Below the pieces are notes generated by a model that saw nothing but the letters and a program-made list of their open reading frames with translations, was not told where the DNA came from and ran no database searches. From Dastarcus helophoroides (taxonomy: Eukaryota; Arthropoda; Insecta; Coleoptera; Bothrideridae), in NCBI GenBank assembly GCA_028583605.1, contig CM053331.1:33494318-33558317 (forward strand): a stretch of DNA of 64,000 nucleotides. The letters run 5' to 3'. This document shows, piece after piece, positions 44,931 through 58,202 of this stretch; the first letter of the stretch is position 1; each line of letters starts with the position of its first letter. The translations under genes and the position numbers were made by a program.

Positions 44931-46870
44931 GGTTGCAGGAAAAATATAACACGTTAAATGATCCTGCATTAAAAAATACTTAACCAACTGAAGAATGATC
45001 CTACATCAGATGGGAGGCTTTGGTCTCCCCAGGTTGGATGACCTAACTTCGCCCGTGAAAATTAGAAATTTATTAAAGCAGGAGCTATACCAAAAATTTA
45101 TTTTCATGGATAAACCCTAAACGTACGAGTGTGGCACCAGAAATGTCATCAACGTCTCCCTGTTTTATTAAGGGCCGTGTCGCTGTTGCTGATGTTTTAA
45201 TTACAGAAAGGTTTGAATAAGTTACGAGTCCCACTTATTATTCCATTAAGTTAGGATGTTACAGCCAATTAATCTAATTAGTGAAAGTGCGTATGAAACA
45301 TCACCTAAAGCCCCTCTAAACCGCATTGTCTCGCGGGACTTCCCCTTTTCGACCATAATTCAATTCTGCCATCGAGAGGAACAGTTTAAGATCGACATAT
45401 AGGACGAAAATTGTGTCAGATGCAACTATATGTTCTGCTATCCTTTTCTGTTAGTCGTTGTCTGAACTGGAAAAATCCTGATTGGGGGATGAGAATTCTT
45501 CTTTTTTATTCTAGTCTAATGACGCTGGGATCTGGGAATTTTACTCTTTGACTTTCGAGAACTAAAAAAGGGACTTTTGCTTCATAATTATATTTTTAAC
45601 AACTAAAAAAAGTCTTTAAATTTTTTTAACCACTAATATGAGTTCTGGATGACGAATTTGACGATAACGATAAAGTTTAGTTAGGTAGAAATCACCAGTA
45701 ACAAACTCTAGATTTCCTCTCTTTTGTCAGCTTTTTCCTCAAGTGAAAACTTCACAAGAAGAGGAGACAAAAGAAGAGAAATTTTCCCCGGTGCAGCTCA
45801 GCTATATTATTAATTTGTTCAAACTTTGACAGAAATTGAAATATAAATCTCGTCTCCTGAAACCAAGAAAGTTTTTAAAACACAACAAAGCTAGAGAAAC
45901 CTTTGTTGCGTTTTTTAATCTTTCTTGTTTCAGGGTTTCAATTTTTGAAGACAACCAAGGACCAGTTCCACCAAAACTTTAACAGCTGCTGTCTTTGGCC
46001 TTTGGATGTTTTTGAAATCATCACTTCGCTTCCAATCTTCTTAATGCATCGGGTCTCCACAATGACTAAACTGGCACTAAAACGGGAATAATTGCCGGCG
46101 AGCTGATTGTGTTCGTTTTGGAAATCAGGTTAAAAGCTCGGATGTCTCGGATCGATCATTATTGCCCCATCATAACCTATCGTCGTTTGCCGCTTTACGA
46201 GCGTTTTATGCATCGCGAAAACAGAAACTGGGCGGGAAAAGTCTTAAAGTAAAAATGGCGGTAATAAAATGTGGCAGAACTATTTCGTATAAAGGTTAGT
46301 TTTATAAAATGAGCCCTTAACGTCCAATATGGAGCGCGTATAATGCGCGCCAAATTGGTTTAATGACAACACTGGCATTTTCTCTTCGTTGGGAAATGTC
46401 CTTTAAAATATTCACGAAATTGGCTTGTTTGGGGAAAAACGTCGTGGGCAAAGTTTTCATCAATTCGTTTTCTGCTTGTTCAAGAACTGATTAACGGATC
46501 GAATGCCACTAGAATTTCGTGTTTGGTAAATGTTTCTGAGCGATTTCGGCGTCGAAACCAACAAAGCTCACTGAACTGGATGCAATTCAATTTGGTCATC
46601 ACGTCGTAATACTTACAAATCCGCAACATTTAGTCTGATATAAAAGGGGCTATTTGTCTGGCTCCTCAAAATTTTGTTTTTTGATGAAAACTATTTTTCT
46701 TCGTAAAATTACCGATCGAATAGAAAATTCATTGATCGCACCTCTCTGTCAATATTTGTATCTAAAGCCACAACTTTTAGTTAAATGCTTCTTGTAACGT
46801 CGGACAAACGGGTCGTTCTTTTAAGGGGTGAGTTTCGAACATTAAAGGTTTCTTCAATCTGGTTTATTTT
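44931..46870. other. Unique region, no recognised gene
   Basis: This mixed-composition, non-repetitive block is interrupted by a short foldback copy at 45834-45955. Several stretches (45000-45400 and 46100-46650) have exon-like composition but no frame longer than about 60 codons. I do not recognise the EF-hand exons of the calcium-sensor gene here. Confidence 0.4.
45834..45955. mobile_element. Foldback (hairpin) element, locus 6, loop-deleted
   Basis: Left arm about 45834-45890 and right arm about 45899-45952 match the foldback family (GAAACCAAGAAAG..CACAACAAAG and its inverse), but the loop is only about 8 bases. The inner hairpin, the GAAACGCG motif and part of each arm are lost. The right side again continues into GACAACCAAGGACCAGTTCC. 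It is an internally deleted derivative. Confidence 0.75.
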
Positions 46871-48180
46871 CGTACTTTCAAATTGTTAGGAATTGTTGCC
46901 TTTTTGTGGCAAAATTCCGAGTTTTCACTTGCAATTTTTTATTTTTTCTCTCCAATTGTAGACAAACTCAAAACTTTATTTTTTTCAAGAGTTTTTATTA
47001 TTATTTTTGTTTCAAGAGTTTTTATTATCATTTTATTCAAACATTTTACTTTTTCCCTGAATTTCAGTTAAAAAATCTTTCCCATTTTGGTCAACATTTT
47101 GATTTTTTCTCAAAACGTCGATCTTAAACTTGCAATTTTGGCTTTTTTTCCCCCGAAATTTCAACTTTATACTCGAAATTAGGGAAATTTTTTCTTTCGA
47201 AATGTTATCAAATGTCGATGTTTTTCTCAAAAGTATCAATTTACGTTTTCAACATTCTTTTTTTAGAATTAGATTTTATAAATTCAAAATTTTCACTTTT
47301 TGCTAATATTTTAATGTTATTTTTCACCAACATTAATTTTGAAAATTCTATAGTTTTTTTGATATTTCTAACTTAAAGTTTTAAATGTCTCTCTGTAGTT
47401 TTTTTTGAAAATTAGCTTTTTTTTTGAAAATTTAAATTTTTCTGGGCTAAATTCCAAATGTTAACTTTTCTTTCTACAGTTTCCCTTTAAGCTCGAAGTG
47501 GTTAAAAAATGATTTTATAAATTTAAATTTTTTTTTTTTCGAAATTTTGCCTCTTTACTTAAAATTTTGTGTTAAGCTTTTTTTGAAATTTTAGAAATTT
47601 TTCAATGCTTTTTTAAATTTCGAAATGTTTGTTAATTTGTTATTCCGAGAGTACAATTTCAGTTTGGATTTTGGACTGTTTTTGATTATAAACTGAAAGC
47701 TTGATGGTTTTGATTTTTTTTTTCAAAATTTCACTATAAGGCCCGAAATTTTAATTTTCGAGATTTGAAGTTTTACACTCCACTTTTCCTAGTGTTTCAT
47801 AATTCAGTGCTTCGTCTTTTCGATATTTAACATTTTGATATTAAACTGAACATTTTTCATAAATTCCGGAAGAAGTATAACCTGTACTAAATTTTAGGTT
47901 ATTTTTCAAATTTCAATTCTTTTCACTTAATTCTAACTTTACGTCTTCAATTGTTGCCTCTTTTTTCTTTCCGGAAGTTGAATTTTTTTGAAAAATTTCT
48001 ATTTTTAATTGAATAGTTTGTCTTTTTATAATAAATTTTCAATATCAGAATTTCGGATTTAAATTTAACGTTTTTTTTTTTCTCGGGGATTTAATTTGAA
48101 ACTGTCAACTTTTATTTTATGAAAACTTCTATCAAAATATTTTGATCTAAACATTTTGAATTTAAATAATTCCTTAGGGA
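46871..48180. other. T-rich quasi-repetitive DNA
   Basis: Plus-strand words are again AAATTTCGACTTTTT-like. A small duplication, TCAAGAGTTTTTATTAT, occurs at about 46985 and 47011. Overlapping short frames (46883-47127) are low-complexity. No gene is seen. Confidence 0.5.
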
Positions 48181-48451
48181 GGATTTCATAAAAAAACAAC
48201 TGCAACACTGATGAACAAATTATCAACATTTTAGTCCAAAATTCTTTTGCTCAGGATGCTCCATGAGAACATTTGCGAATTTTAGAGATTCCATGAGAAA
48301 ACAATTGCCAGAAAATCCACCAAATACCTAATTTTTTAACATAACATTATTTTGCCTATGATTCCTCAAGAAGAGAATGTTTCGTGGCAAAACAATTGAA
48401 ATACTTCTAATGCACAGACCAATACGTGTGAACATTTATTAGATTCGAAAT

Positions 48452-48508
48452 TTGGAAACCAAATACCGGTTTCGATCTTGTTAGATTTCGTCAGTTTGGT
48501 ATATCCAA
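48452..48508 (-). ncRNA. Hammerhead ribozyme, one stem II base pair lost (locus 2, copy 1)
   Basis: On the minus strand: TTGGA, TAT, ACCAAA, CTGACGA, then AATCT-AACA-AGATC, GAAA, ACCGGTA, TTTGGT, T, TCCAA. The core and stems I and III are intact. The first base pair of stem II is lost (A opposite C instead of G-C), a change known to weaken hammerheads. It is otherwise the same 57-nt fold as locus 1. Confidence 0.8.
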
Positions 48509-48532
48509 CTCGAATGCTAACGAATGTTCGAG

Positions 48533-48589
48533 TTGGATACACCAAACTGACGAGATCTAACAAGATCGAAACCGGTATTTGGTTTCCAA
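48533..48589 (+). ncRNA. Hammerhead ribozyme, type I, intact (locus 2, copy 2)
   Basis: On the plus strand this has the complete core CTGACGA, GATCT-AACA-AGATC, GAAA, ACCGGTA and both stem I segments. The only difference from locus 1 is TAC for TAT in the stem I internal loop. Together with the copy at 48452 it gives one ribozyme on each strand of the element. Confidence 0.88.
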
Positions 48590-51500
48590 ACTTCGAATCT
48601 AATAAATGTTTACACCTATTGGTCTGTGCATTAGAATCCTTGTCTTCTGGGAAATTGTTCCTAGAGAGCAACCGCTTCGCTAGGCGGCAGTGTTTCAACT
48701 GTTGGTAGTTCAGCTACCTATAATTCACTATACACGCCTGGAGGGCTGCATGAATTTGTAGTCTAGGTTGCATTCTACTTGAATTGAAATGGTGATGAAC
48801 TACCAAATGTCTAACATTTTAGTCCAAAATTATTTTGATTGGGATGCTCCATGGGAACTTCTGCGAATTTTAGAAAAGATTTCATGGGAAAACAACTGCA
48901 CTACTGATGAGCTACCACATAACTAACGTTTTAACATAATATTATTTTGCCAATGGACCTCCAAGAGCACATTTGTAAATTTTAGAGAATTTTTCATCAA
49001 CAAACAATAGAAACACTGCTGAACTAGCAAATACCCAACGTTTAGCTCAAAATATTTGCGAATTTTAGAGTTTTCATGGGAAAACAACTGCCATATGAAC
49101 CACCAAAATACCTAACTTTCTAATATAACATTATTTTGTCTGGGATTATCCAAGAAGATAATGTTTCCTGACAAAACAATTGAAATACTGATGAACTACT
49201 GAATGTCTAACAGTTTAACCCAAAATTATTTTGATCGGGATGCTCCATGAGAACATTTTCGAATTTAAGAGAAGGTTTCATGGGGAAACAAGTGCGATAC
49301 CGATAAACCACCTAATAACCAACATTTTAAGATAATATTATTTTGCCTATGGACCACCAAGAGTACATTTGTGAAAACAACTCTAAGATGGACCACCAAA
49401 TACCCAACTTTTTAACATAACGTTTTCTTCAAGAAAAAAATGTTTCGTGACAAAACAGTTGAAATACTGATGCACTATCAAATTTTCAACATTTTAGTCC
49501 AAGATTATTTTGATCAGGATGCTCCATGAGAATATTTGCGAATTTAAGAGAAGGCTTCATGGGAAAACAAGTGTGGTACTGATGAACCACCAAATAACCA
49601 ACCTTTTAACATAATATTATTTTGCGTAGGGACCACCAAGGGTACATTTTTGAATTTTAAAAAATTTTTCGTACACCAACAATTGAAATACTAACGAACT
49701 ACTAAGCGCCCAACGTTTAACCCAAAACATTTGCAAGTTTTAGAGATTTTATGGGAAAACAACTGTAAAACGAACCATCAAATACCCAACTATTGGACAT
49801 AATATTACGTTGCTTCTGATTCCCCAAGAAGAGAATATTTCGTGGCAAAACAATTGAAATTCTGATGAACTACCAAATGCCCAATATTTTAGCTCAAAGT
49901 TATTTTGATTAGGGTGCTCCATGAGAACATTTGCGAATTTAAGAGAAGGTTTCATGGGGAAACAAGTGCAATACCGATGAACCACCAAATTCCCAACTTT
50001 TGAACATAATATTTTTTTGCCTATGCACCACCAAGAGTACATTTGTGAATATTAGAGAATTTTTCGTAAACATAAAATTGAAATGCTGATGAATTACTAA
50101 ACGTTCAACTTTTAGCTCAAAACTTGCGCGTTTTAGAGGTTTCATGGGAAAACAACTGCAAGACGAACCACCAAATACCCAACTATTTGACATAATATTA
50201 CGTTGCTTCTGATTCCCCAAGAAGACAATGTTCCGTGGCAAAACAATTGAAATACTGATGAACTACCAAATGCCCAACATTTTAGCTCAACATTATTTAG
50301 ATTAGGGTGCTCCATGAGAACATTTGCGAATTTAAGGGAAGGTTTCATGGAAAACAAGTGCAGTACTAATAAACCACCAAATAACCAACCTTTTGACATA
50401 ATATTATTTTGCCTATGGACCACCAAGAGTACATTTGTGAATTTTAGAGAATATTTCATGAATAAACAATTGAAATACTGATGCCCAACGTTTAGCCCAA
50501 AACATTTGCGAATTTTAGAGATTTCAAAACAAGTACCAGAAGATGTTTTCTCATGAAATCTTTGAAATGTTTCGTGGCAAAACACCTGAAATATGGATGA
50601 ACTACCAAATGTGCAACATTTTAGCCCAAAGATATTTTGATCAGAATTCTCCATGAGAACATTTACAAATTTTAGAGAAGATTCTATGGGGAAAAAACTG
50701 CAATACTGATGATCAACCACATAAGCAACTTTTTGACATAATATTTGTTTGCCTGTGGACCACCAAGCGTACATTTGTGAATTTTAGAGAATTTTTCGTG
50801 CACCAACAATTGAAATACTAATGATCTACTAAATGCCCAACGTTTAACTCAAAAAATTTGCGAATATTGAAGATTTCATGGGAAAACAACTCTAAGATGA
50901 ACCACCAAATACCCAACTTTTTAACATAACGTTATTTTGCCTGTGATTCTTCAAGAAGAAAATGTTTCGTGGCAAAACAGTTGAAATACTAATAAACTAC
51001 TAAATTTTCAACATTTTAGCCCAAGATTATTTTGATCAGGATGCTCCATGAGAACATTTGTGAATTTAAGAGAAGGTTTCATGGCAAAACAAGTGCAATA
51101 CTGATGAACTACCAAATAACCAACCTTTTAACATAATATTATTTTGCCTATGGACCACCAAGAGTACATTTATGAATTTTAGAGAATATTTCATGAATAA
51201 ACAATTGAAATACTGATGCCCAACGTTTAGCCCAAAACATTTGCGAATTTTAGAGGTTTCAAAACAAGTACCATAAGTTGTTTTCTCATAAAATCTTTGA
51301 AATGTTTCGAGGCAAAACACCTGAAATATGGATGAACTACCAAATGTGCAACATTTTAGCCCAAAGATATTTTGATCAGAATTCTCCATGAGAATATTTG
51401 CAAAATTTAGAGAAGATTTTATGGGGAAAAAACTGCAATACTGATGATCAACCACATAAGCAACTTTTTGACATGATATTTGTTTCCCTGTGGGCCACCA

Positions 51501-54500
51501 AGAGTACATTTGTGAATTTTAAAGAATTTTTCGTGCACCAACAATTGAAATACTAATGCACCAGCAAATTTCCAACATTTTAGCGCCAAATTATTTTTAT
51601 CAGGATCCTCCATGGGGACATATGCAGATTTTAGAGAAGATTTTATGGGAAAACAACTGCAATGCAGATGAATCCCAAAATACCCAACTTTTTAACTTAA
51701 TGCTATTTTGGTTATGAACCTCCAAGGCCACATTTGTGAATTTTAGAGAAGATTTCATGGGAAAACAATTGCAATACTGATGAACCACCAAATACTGAAT
51801 TTTTTAACATAATAACTTTTTGTCTGTTGGCCTCCAAGAGCTCTTTTGAGAATTTCTCATGACCAAACCACTACATATCTAACTTTTTAACATAACATTA
51901 TTTTGACTATGATTTTCAAAGAAGAGAATATTTCGTGGCAAAACAATCGAAATACTGATGAACCAGCAAATTTTCAACATTTTAGCGCCAAATTATTTTT
52001 ATCAGGATCCTCCATGGGACTATATCCAGATTTTAGAGAAGATTTCATGGGAAAACAACTGCAATGCAGATGAATCGCAAAATACCCAACTTAATGCTAT
52101 TTTGGTTATGAACCTCCAAGACCACATTTGTGAATTTTAGAGAAGATTTCATGGGAAAACAATTGCAATATTGAAGAACCACCAAATACTGAATTTTTTA
52201 ACATAATAACATTTTGTCTGTTGGCCTCCAAAAGCTCTTTTGAGAATTTCTCATGACCAAACCACTAAATATCTAACTTTTAAGGTTATTTTGCCTGTGA
52301 TTCTTCAAGAAGAAAATGTTTCGTGGCAAAATAGTTGAAATACTGATGAACTACCAAATTTTCAACATTTTAGCCCAAGGTTATTTTGATCAGGATGCTC
52401 CATGAGAATATTTGCGAATTTAAGACAAGGTTTAATGGGAAAACAAGTGCAGTTCTAATGAACCACCAAATAACCAACCTTTTAACATAATATTATTTTA
52501 TCTATGGACCACCAAGAGTACATTTGTGAATTTTAGAGAATATTTCGTTAATAAACAATTGAAATACAGATGCCCAACGTTTAGCCTAAAACATTTGCGA
52601 ATTTTAGAGATTTCAAAACAAGTACCAGAAATTGTTTTCTCATGAAATCTTTGAAATGTTTGTGGCAAAGCACCTGAAATATGAATGAACTACCAAATGT
52701 GCAACATTTTAGCCCAAAGATATTTTGATCAGAATTCTCCATGAGAACATTTACAAATTTTAGAAAAGATTTACGGGTAAAAAGCTGCAATACTGATGAT
52801 CAACCACATAAGCAACTTTTTGACTTAATATTTGTTTGCCTGTGGACCACCAAGAGTACATTTGTGAATTTTAGAGAATTTTTCGTGCACCAACAATTGA
52901 AATACTGATGAACTACTAAATGCCCAACGTTTAAGTCAAACATTTGCGAATATTAAAGATTTTATGGGAAAACAACTCTAAAATGACCCACCAAATACCC
53001 AACTTTTTAACATAACGTTATTTTGACCATGATTTCCCAAGAAGAGAATGTTTCATGGCAAAACAATTGAAATACTGATGAACTACCGAATGCCCAACAT
53101 TTTAGCTCAAAATTATTTTGATTAGGGTGCTCCATTAGAACATTTGCGAATTTAAGAGAAGGTTTCATGGGAAAACAAGTGCAATACTGATGAACCACCA
53201 AATAACCAACCTTTTAACATAATATTATTTTGCCTATGAACCACCAAGAGTACATTTGTGAATTTTAGATAATATTTCATGAATAAACAATTAAAATACT
53301 GATGCCCAACGTTTAGTCCAAAACATTTGCGAATTTTAGAGATTTGAAAACAAGTACTAGAAGTTGTTTTCTTATGAAATTTTCGAAATGTTTCGTGGCA
53401 AAACACCTGAAATATGGATGAACTACCAAATGTGCAACATTTTAGCCCAAAGATATTTTGATCAGAACTCTTCATGAGAACATTTACAAATTTTAGAGAA
53501 GATTTTATGGGGAAAAAACTGCAACACTGATGATCAACTGCATAAACAACTATTTGACATAATATCTGTTTGCCTGTGGACCACCAAGAATTTATTTGTG
53601 AATTTTAAACAATTTGTCGGGCACCAACAATTGAAATATTAATGAACTACTAAATGCCCAACTTTTAACTCAAAAAATTTACGAATTTTAACGATTTTAT
53701 GGGAAAACAACTCTTAAGATGAACCACCAAATACCCAACTTTTTAAGATAACGTTATTTTGTCTATGATTCTTAAAGAAGAAAATGTTTCGTGGCAAAAC
53801 AATTGAAATACTGATAAACTACTAAATTTTTAACATTTTAGCCCAAGGTTATTTTAATCAGGATGCTCCATGAGAATATTTGCGAATTTAAGGGAAGGTT
53901 TCATGGGAAAACAAGTGCAGTACTGATGAACCACCAAATAACCAACCTTTTAACATAATATTATTTTGCCTATGGACCACCAAGAGTACATTTATGAATT
54001 TTAGAGAATATTTCATGAATAAACAATTGAAATACTGATGCCCAACGTTTAGCCCAAAACATTTGCGAATTTTAGAGGTTTCAAAAGAAGTACCATAAGT
54101 TGTTTTCTCATAAAATCTTTGAAATGTTTCGTGGCAAAACAATTGAAATACTGATAAACTACTAAATTTTTAACATTTTAGCCCAAGGTTATTTTAATCA
54201 GGATGCTCCATGAGAATATTTGCGAATTTAAGGGAAGGTTTCATGGGAAAACAAGTGCAGTACTGATGAACCACCAAATAACCAACCTTTTAACATAATA
54301 TTATTTTGCGTATGGATCACCAAGAATACATTTATGGATTTTAGAGACTTTTTCGTAAACATATAATTGAAATGCTGATGAATTACTAAAGGTCCAACCT
54401 TTAGCTCAAAACATTTGCGTGTTTTAGAGATTTCATGAGACAACAACTGCAAGACGAACCACCAAATACCCATCTATTTGACATAATATTACGTTGCTTC

Positions 54501-55950
54501 TGATTTCCCAAGAAGAGAATGTTTCGTGGCAAAACAATTGAAATTCTGATGAACTACCAAATGCCCAACATTTTAGCTCAAAATTATTTTGATTAGGGTG
54601 CTCCATGAGAACATTTGCAAATTTAAGAGAAGGTTTCATGGGGAAACAAGTGCAATACTGATGAACCATCAAATAACCAACCTTTTAACATAATATTATT
54701 TTGCGTATGGACCACCAAGAGTACATTTGGAAATTTTAGAGCATTTTTCGTAAACATAAAGTTGAAATACTGATGAGTTACTAAAGGTTCAACTTTTAGC
54801 TCAAAACATTTGCGTGTTTTAAAAATTTTATAGGAAAACAACTGCAAGACGAACCACCAAATACCCAACTATTTGACATAATATTACGTTGCTTCTGATT
54901 CCCCAAGAAGAGTATGTTTCGTGGCAAAACAATTGAAATACTGATGAACTATCAAATGCCCAACATTTTAGCTCGAAATTATTTTGATTAGGGTGCTCCA
55001 TGAGAACATTTGCGAATTTAAGAAAAGGTTTCGTGGAAAAAGAAGTGCAATACTGATGAACCACCAAATAGCCAACCTTTTAACATAATATTATTTTACC
55101 TATGGACCACCAAGAGTAAATTTGTGAATTTTAGAGGATTTTTTGTCAACTTAAAGTTGAAATACTGATAAATTACTAAACGTCCAACGTTTAGCTCAAA
55201 ATATTTGCTAATTTTAGAGATTTCATGGGAAAATAGCTGCTGTATGAACCATCAAATACCTAATTTTTTAACATAACATTATTTTGCCTTGAATTATCCA
55301 AGAAGAGAATGTTTAGTGACAAAACAATTGAAATACTGATGAAGTACCAAATGCCCTACATTTTAGTTCAAAATTATTTTGATTGGGGTGCTCCATGAGA
55401 ACATTTGCGAATTTAAGAGAAGGTTTCATGGAGAAACAAGTGCAATTCTGATGAACCACCAAATAACCACTTTTTTAACATAATATTATTTTGCCAAGGG
55501 AACTCCAAGAGCACATTTGTGAATTTTAGAGAATGTTTCATTAACAAACAAGTGACATACTGATGACCTATCAAATACCCAACGTTTAGCCCAAAATATT
55601 TGCGAAGTTTAAAGATTTCATGGGAAAACAACTGCTATATAAACCACCAAATACCTAATTTTTTAACATAATATTATTTTGCCTTGAATTATCCAAGAAG
55701 AGAATGTTTAGTGGCAAAACAATTGAAATACTGATGAACTACTAAATGCCTTAACAGTTTGGCCCAAAATTATTTTAATCAGGATGCTCCATGAGAACAT
55801 TTGAGAATTTAAGAGAAGATTTTATGGGAAAGCAACTTCAAAACTGATGAACCTCCAAATACCTAACTTTTTAAAATTATTTTGTCTTTGGTAGTCCAAG
55901 AGGCATTTATCAATTTTAGAGAAATTTCGTGTCAAAACAATTGAAATATT

Positions 55951-56496
55951 TCCATTTTTAATTTTTTCTATAAACTTCGACCAAAATTCCTAATTTTGGA
56001 CATTTCAAAAAATTTTGATTTTTTTTAGTTTCTTCTCGTAATTTCGAGTTTCATCTCGAAAATTTGTTAAAAATTCAAAAATTCCGAGTACAAACCTTTA
56101 ACATTCTTTCGCCAAAATTTAACGTTGCACTCGAAACTCGTCTTTTTCAACTTTTAGATGTGGGCTTCCATTTAAAAGTTTTGACTTTTTTCGAAAAACT
56201 CTTATCAATTTTTTGATTTTCAAACTAAATTCTGAAATTATAGTCGAAATTCAAATTTATTCGTGAGATCAATTGTTTCCCATCATTTCGACTTTATTAT
56301 TTTTACTTTGCAAGTTTCTCATAAATAGATTGTTTTCTGAAAATTCTGATGATTTTCGATTATTATCAACAAATTTTACAGTTTTTCACTGTTTATCACA
56401 TTTTTTCACTTTGATTTACAATTTGGCGACCTTTTGATATTATGGCAGTGTTCTACCTGATCTCGTCCCTGATTTGGTAACTACCCGTGGAAAGTT
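55951..56496. other. T-rich quasi-repetitive DNA
   Basis: Degenerate AAATTTCGA-type words lie between the satellite block and the LINE 3' end. No open frame or element is recognised. Confidence 0.5.
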
Positions 56497-58202
56497 TTTT
56501 TTTTAAGTAGAGAAAAATACGTTAGGGATATCTGGGAAGGTACCCAGAGAGTATCGGACTTCCGCTCAAACTACGGGTACCGACAAAAAACCCCTACTTC
56601 TTCGGGCCGGGCCCTTGGCCCCCAATCCCTCCGTCGGAACAGTATAATAGTGCTGGAGCACTATTGTAAGCTGTTTTGCCTGAAACATAAGAAACAAACA
56701 AAACAAAAATTTCCGAAATGGAAGTCGTAGCTTAGAGGACCATCCTTGGTCTCCTAATACTGGTTGGGACGTTTGGATCGTAATCCACTGCCTGCCGAAC
56801 TAGTTCGTTGGGATGCTTTTCCGCTCTCACCATCGCCTTGGAATTAATTTCCCTAAGAAAATCTCTTACCAAAGGTAGTTCAGCTTCCCTATGGAGTTGA
56901 TTGTTTCTTACAAACCATGGAGCGTCCATGGCTCGTCTTAGAAAGACGTTCTGGAATACCTGCAGCTTCTTCATCTGATTATACGTCGCGTGTGACCACG
57001 CTACAGATGCTTAGGTCATCGCTGGTCTTATGATTGATTTGTATAGTAACACTTTAAGTCCAATGGACAGGTTACCATTTCTACCAATCATCGCTTGCAG
57101 CAGTCCCTGGCTTTGGACACTGCATAATCGATGTGTGCCTGGAATGTAAGTCTTTTATCAAGAATTACACCTAAATACTTTGCCTGAAGTCTCCAGTCGA
57201 CGTTTTGCCCATGAACATTTACATGTCCATATGATTGGAGTCTTCTTCGGGTGTCTTGCTTGGGTCTTGTCTGCGTTGACTTGGATTCTTCATTGACCGA
57301 AGTAATCTAGTAGACTGTTGCCTCCTAAAGTCGTCTGGTGACCAACTCTGGACTGTAAAAGTACGCCACCAAAGCTGTGTCTTTCGCATAAGTTGCCAAT
57401 AAGGTGTGGTCGATTGTTGGATTGGTTCTTGGGATGTCTTGTTGTGAACAGAGAATACAGCAGAGGTGACAAGGCAGAACCTTGAGGCACCCCATACTGT
57501 AACCTAAACTGGTTTGATAGTTCCTGTCCCACTATTGCTCTGAATGAGCGTTGGTCCAGGAACGAGCTTACCATTTGAATTATTGTTGGAGGTATTCCAA
57601 ACTGGTGCATCTTGTAGACCAGTACTTGGGGCCAAACTGTGTTAAATGCCTTGGAGATATCGAAGAAAATAGCTCCAACTACCTGAATCCGCTTCATGCG
57701 TTGAGTGATTGTTTCAACCACTCAGCAGCAGGTCTGAGGTAGAGTGCATAGTTGGACCCCAATTGTTCCTTAGGAATGATGTCGCGATCGCCGATGATAT
57801 TCTGCAGACGTTTCCTCAAAATCCTTTCCGCCATCTTACCCAAGTTGGATAAGAAGCTGATTGGCCTGTAATTTTGGGAAAATTTCCCATCCTTACCTGT
57901 CTTAGGAATGACGATAACGTTTGCAGTCTTCCATCTTGCGGGAAAATACCGGTACTTAAACATGGAATTGACCAAAGTATTTGACAGCTTGGTCCGGAAG
58001 AGATTTCAGAGCTTGGTTTGGAATTCCGTCTGGACCTGGAGACTTTTTGACGTTTAGCTTGCGCAAAAAGCTTTGGATTTCCTCCTCGTTAGTCGGTTGG
58101 ATGACGTCGTCACTTCTTCCTGAAGAACTTGAACCTCTTCTTCCACCTCCTCGACGAAGTCTAAGTGCACTTCTTCAAGTGTGGTTGAAAGTTTACATCG
58201 GA
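56497..58202 (-). pseudogene. Jockey-type LINE fragment: reverse transcriptase and C-terminus, frameshifted
   Basis: Read on the minus strand from 58202, landmarks in order are KSPGPDG (58026-58043), the YFPARWKTANVIVIPK block (about 57900-57950), NYRPISFLS, the catalytic-A region DISKAFNTVW (about 57632-57665), YGVPQGSALSPLL (GVPQGS at 57476-57493), YAKD (57379-57390) in place of the catalytic YADD, and a C-terminal APWFVRN segment (about 56903-56927) ending at a stop at 56732. At least three frame changes split these. The 3' UTR follows, ending in a 10-base A tract (plus-strand T run at about 56497-56506). The 5' part (ORF1, endonuclease) is missing, as in typical 5'-truncated LINEs. The lost catalytic Asp and the frameshifts mean it cannot work. 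Motif style places it in the Jockey group. Confidence 0.88.

Larger units (their letters stand above)
48406..48781. mobile_element. Palindromic hammerhead-ribozyme element, locus 2, nested in satellite
   Basis: This 376-bp insertion splits a satellite unit. AATTGAAATACT (48394-48405) and AATTGAAATGGT (48782-48793) flank it, and the satellite module resumes as GATGAACTACC at 48794, so the target duplication is 12 bp (10 of 12 matching). The body runs from TCTAATGCACAGACC through a minus-strand ribozyme, a short turn at about 48510-48530, a plus-strand ribozyme, and ends GGTTGCATTCTACTTG. Read in reverse, it has the same two termini and the same minus-then-plus ribozyme order as the 3778-5082 element, only with a smaller middle. 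The inverted arms are about 48415-48508 and 48533-48625. Confidence 0.85.
48181..55950. repeat. Satellite block 2, related to 13151-18190
   Basis: The same modules as in block 1 recur: GCTCCATGAGAACATTTGCG, TTTCATGGGAAAACAA, AACCACCAAATAACCAAC, TTAACATAATATTATTTTGC and TTTCGTGGCAAAACAATTGA. The order is longer and more variable, with local higher-order repeats: segments around 50142-50774, 51066-51509, 52581-52790, 53152-53475 and 53888-54142 are near copies. Divergence from block 1 is clear throughout, so the blocks expanded separately. Minus-strand frames of up to 210 codons (50142-50774) are repetitive by-products. A ribozyme element interrupts the array at 48406-48781. Confidence 0.88.

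Noticed and set aside
45640..45680. Acidic stretch (GGATGACGAATTTGACGATA) as a possible EF-hand exon of the calcium-sensor gene
   Set aside because: The translation lacks the 12-residue loop pattern with Gly at position 6 and hits a stop at once.
45714..45782. Imperfect hairpin of CTCTCTTTTGTC and GACAAAAGAAGAG
   Set aside because: Short, imperfect and purine/pyrimidine-biased; likely by chance in such composition.
50142..50774. 210-codon minus-strand open frame, and similar long frames across 49749-55631
   Set aside because: They run through satellite units, repeat one another, and have no domain; satellite composition simply leaves one frame open.
57290..57721. Reverse transcriptase as the Penelope-type partner of the ribozyme elements
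   Set aside because: Its motifs (SPGPDG, AFNTVW, GVPQGSALSPLL, APWFVRN) are Jockey-type LINE, not Penelope, and it is a dead copy.
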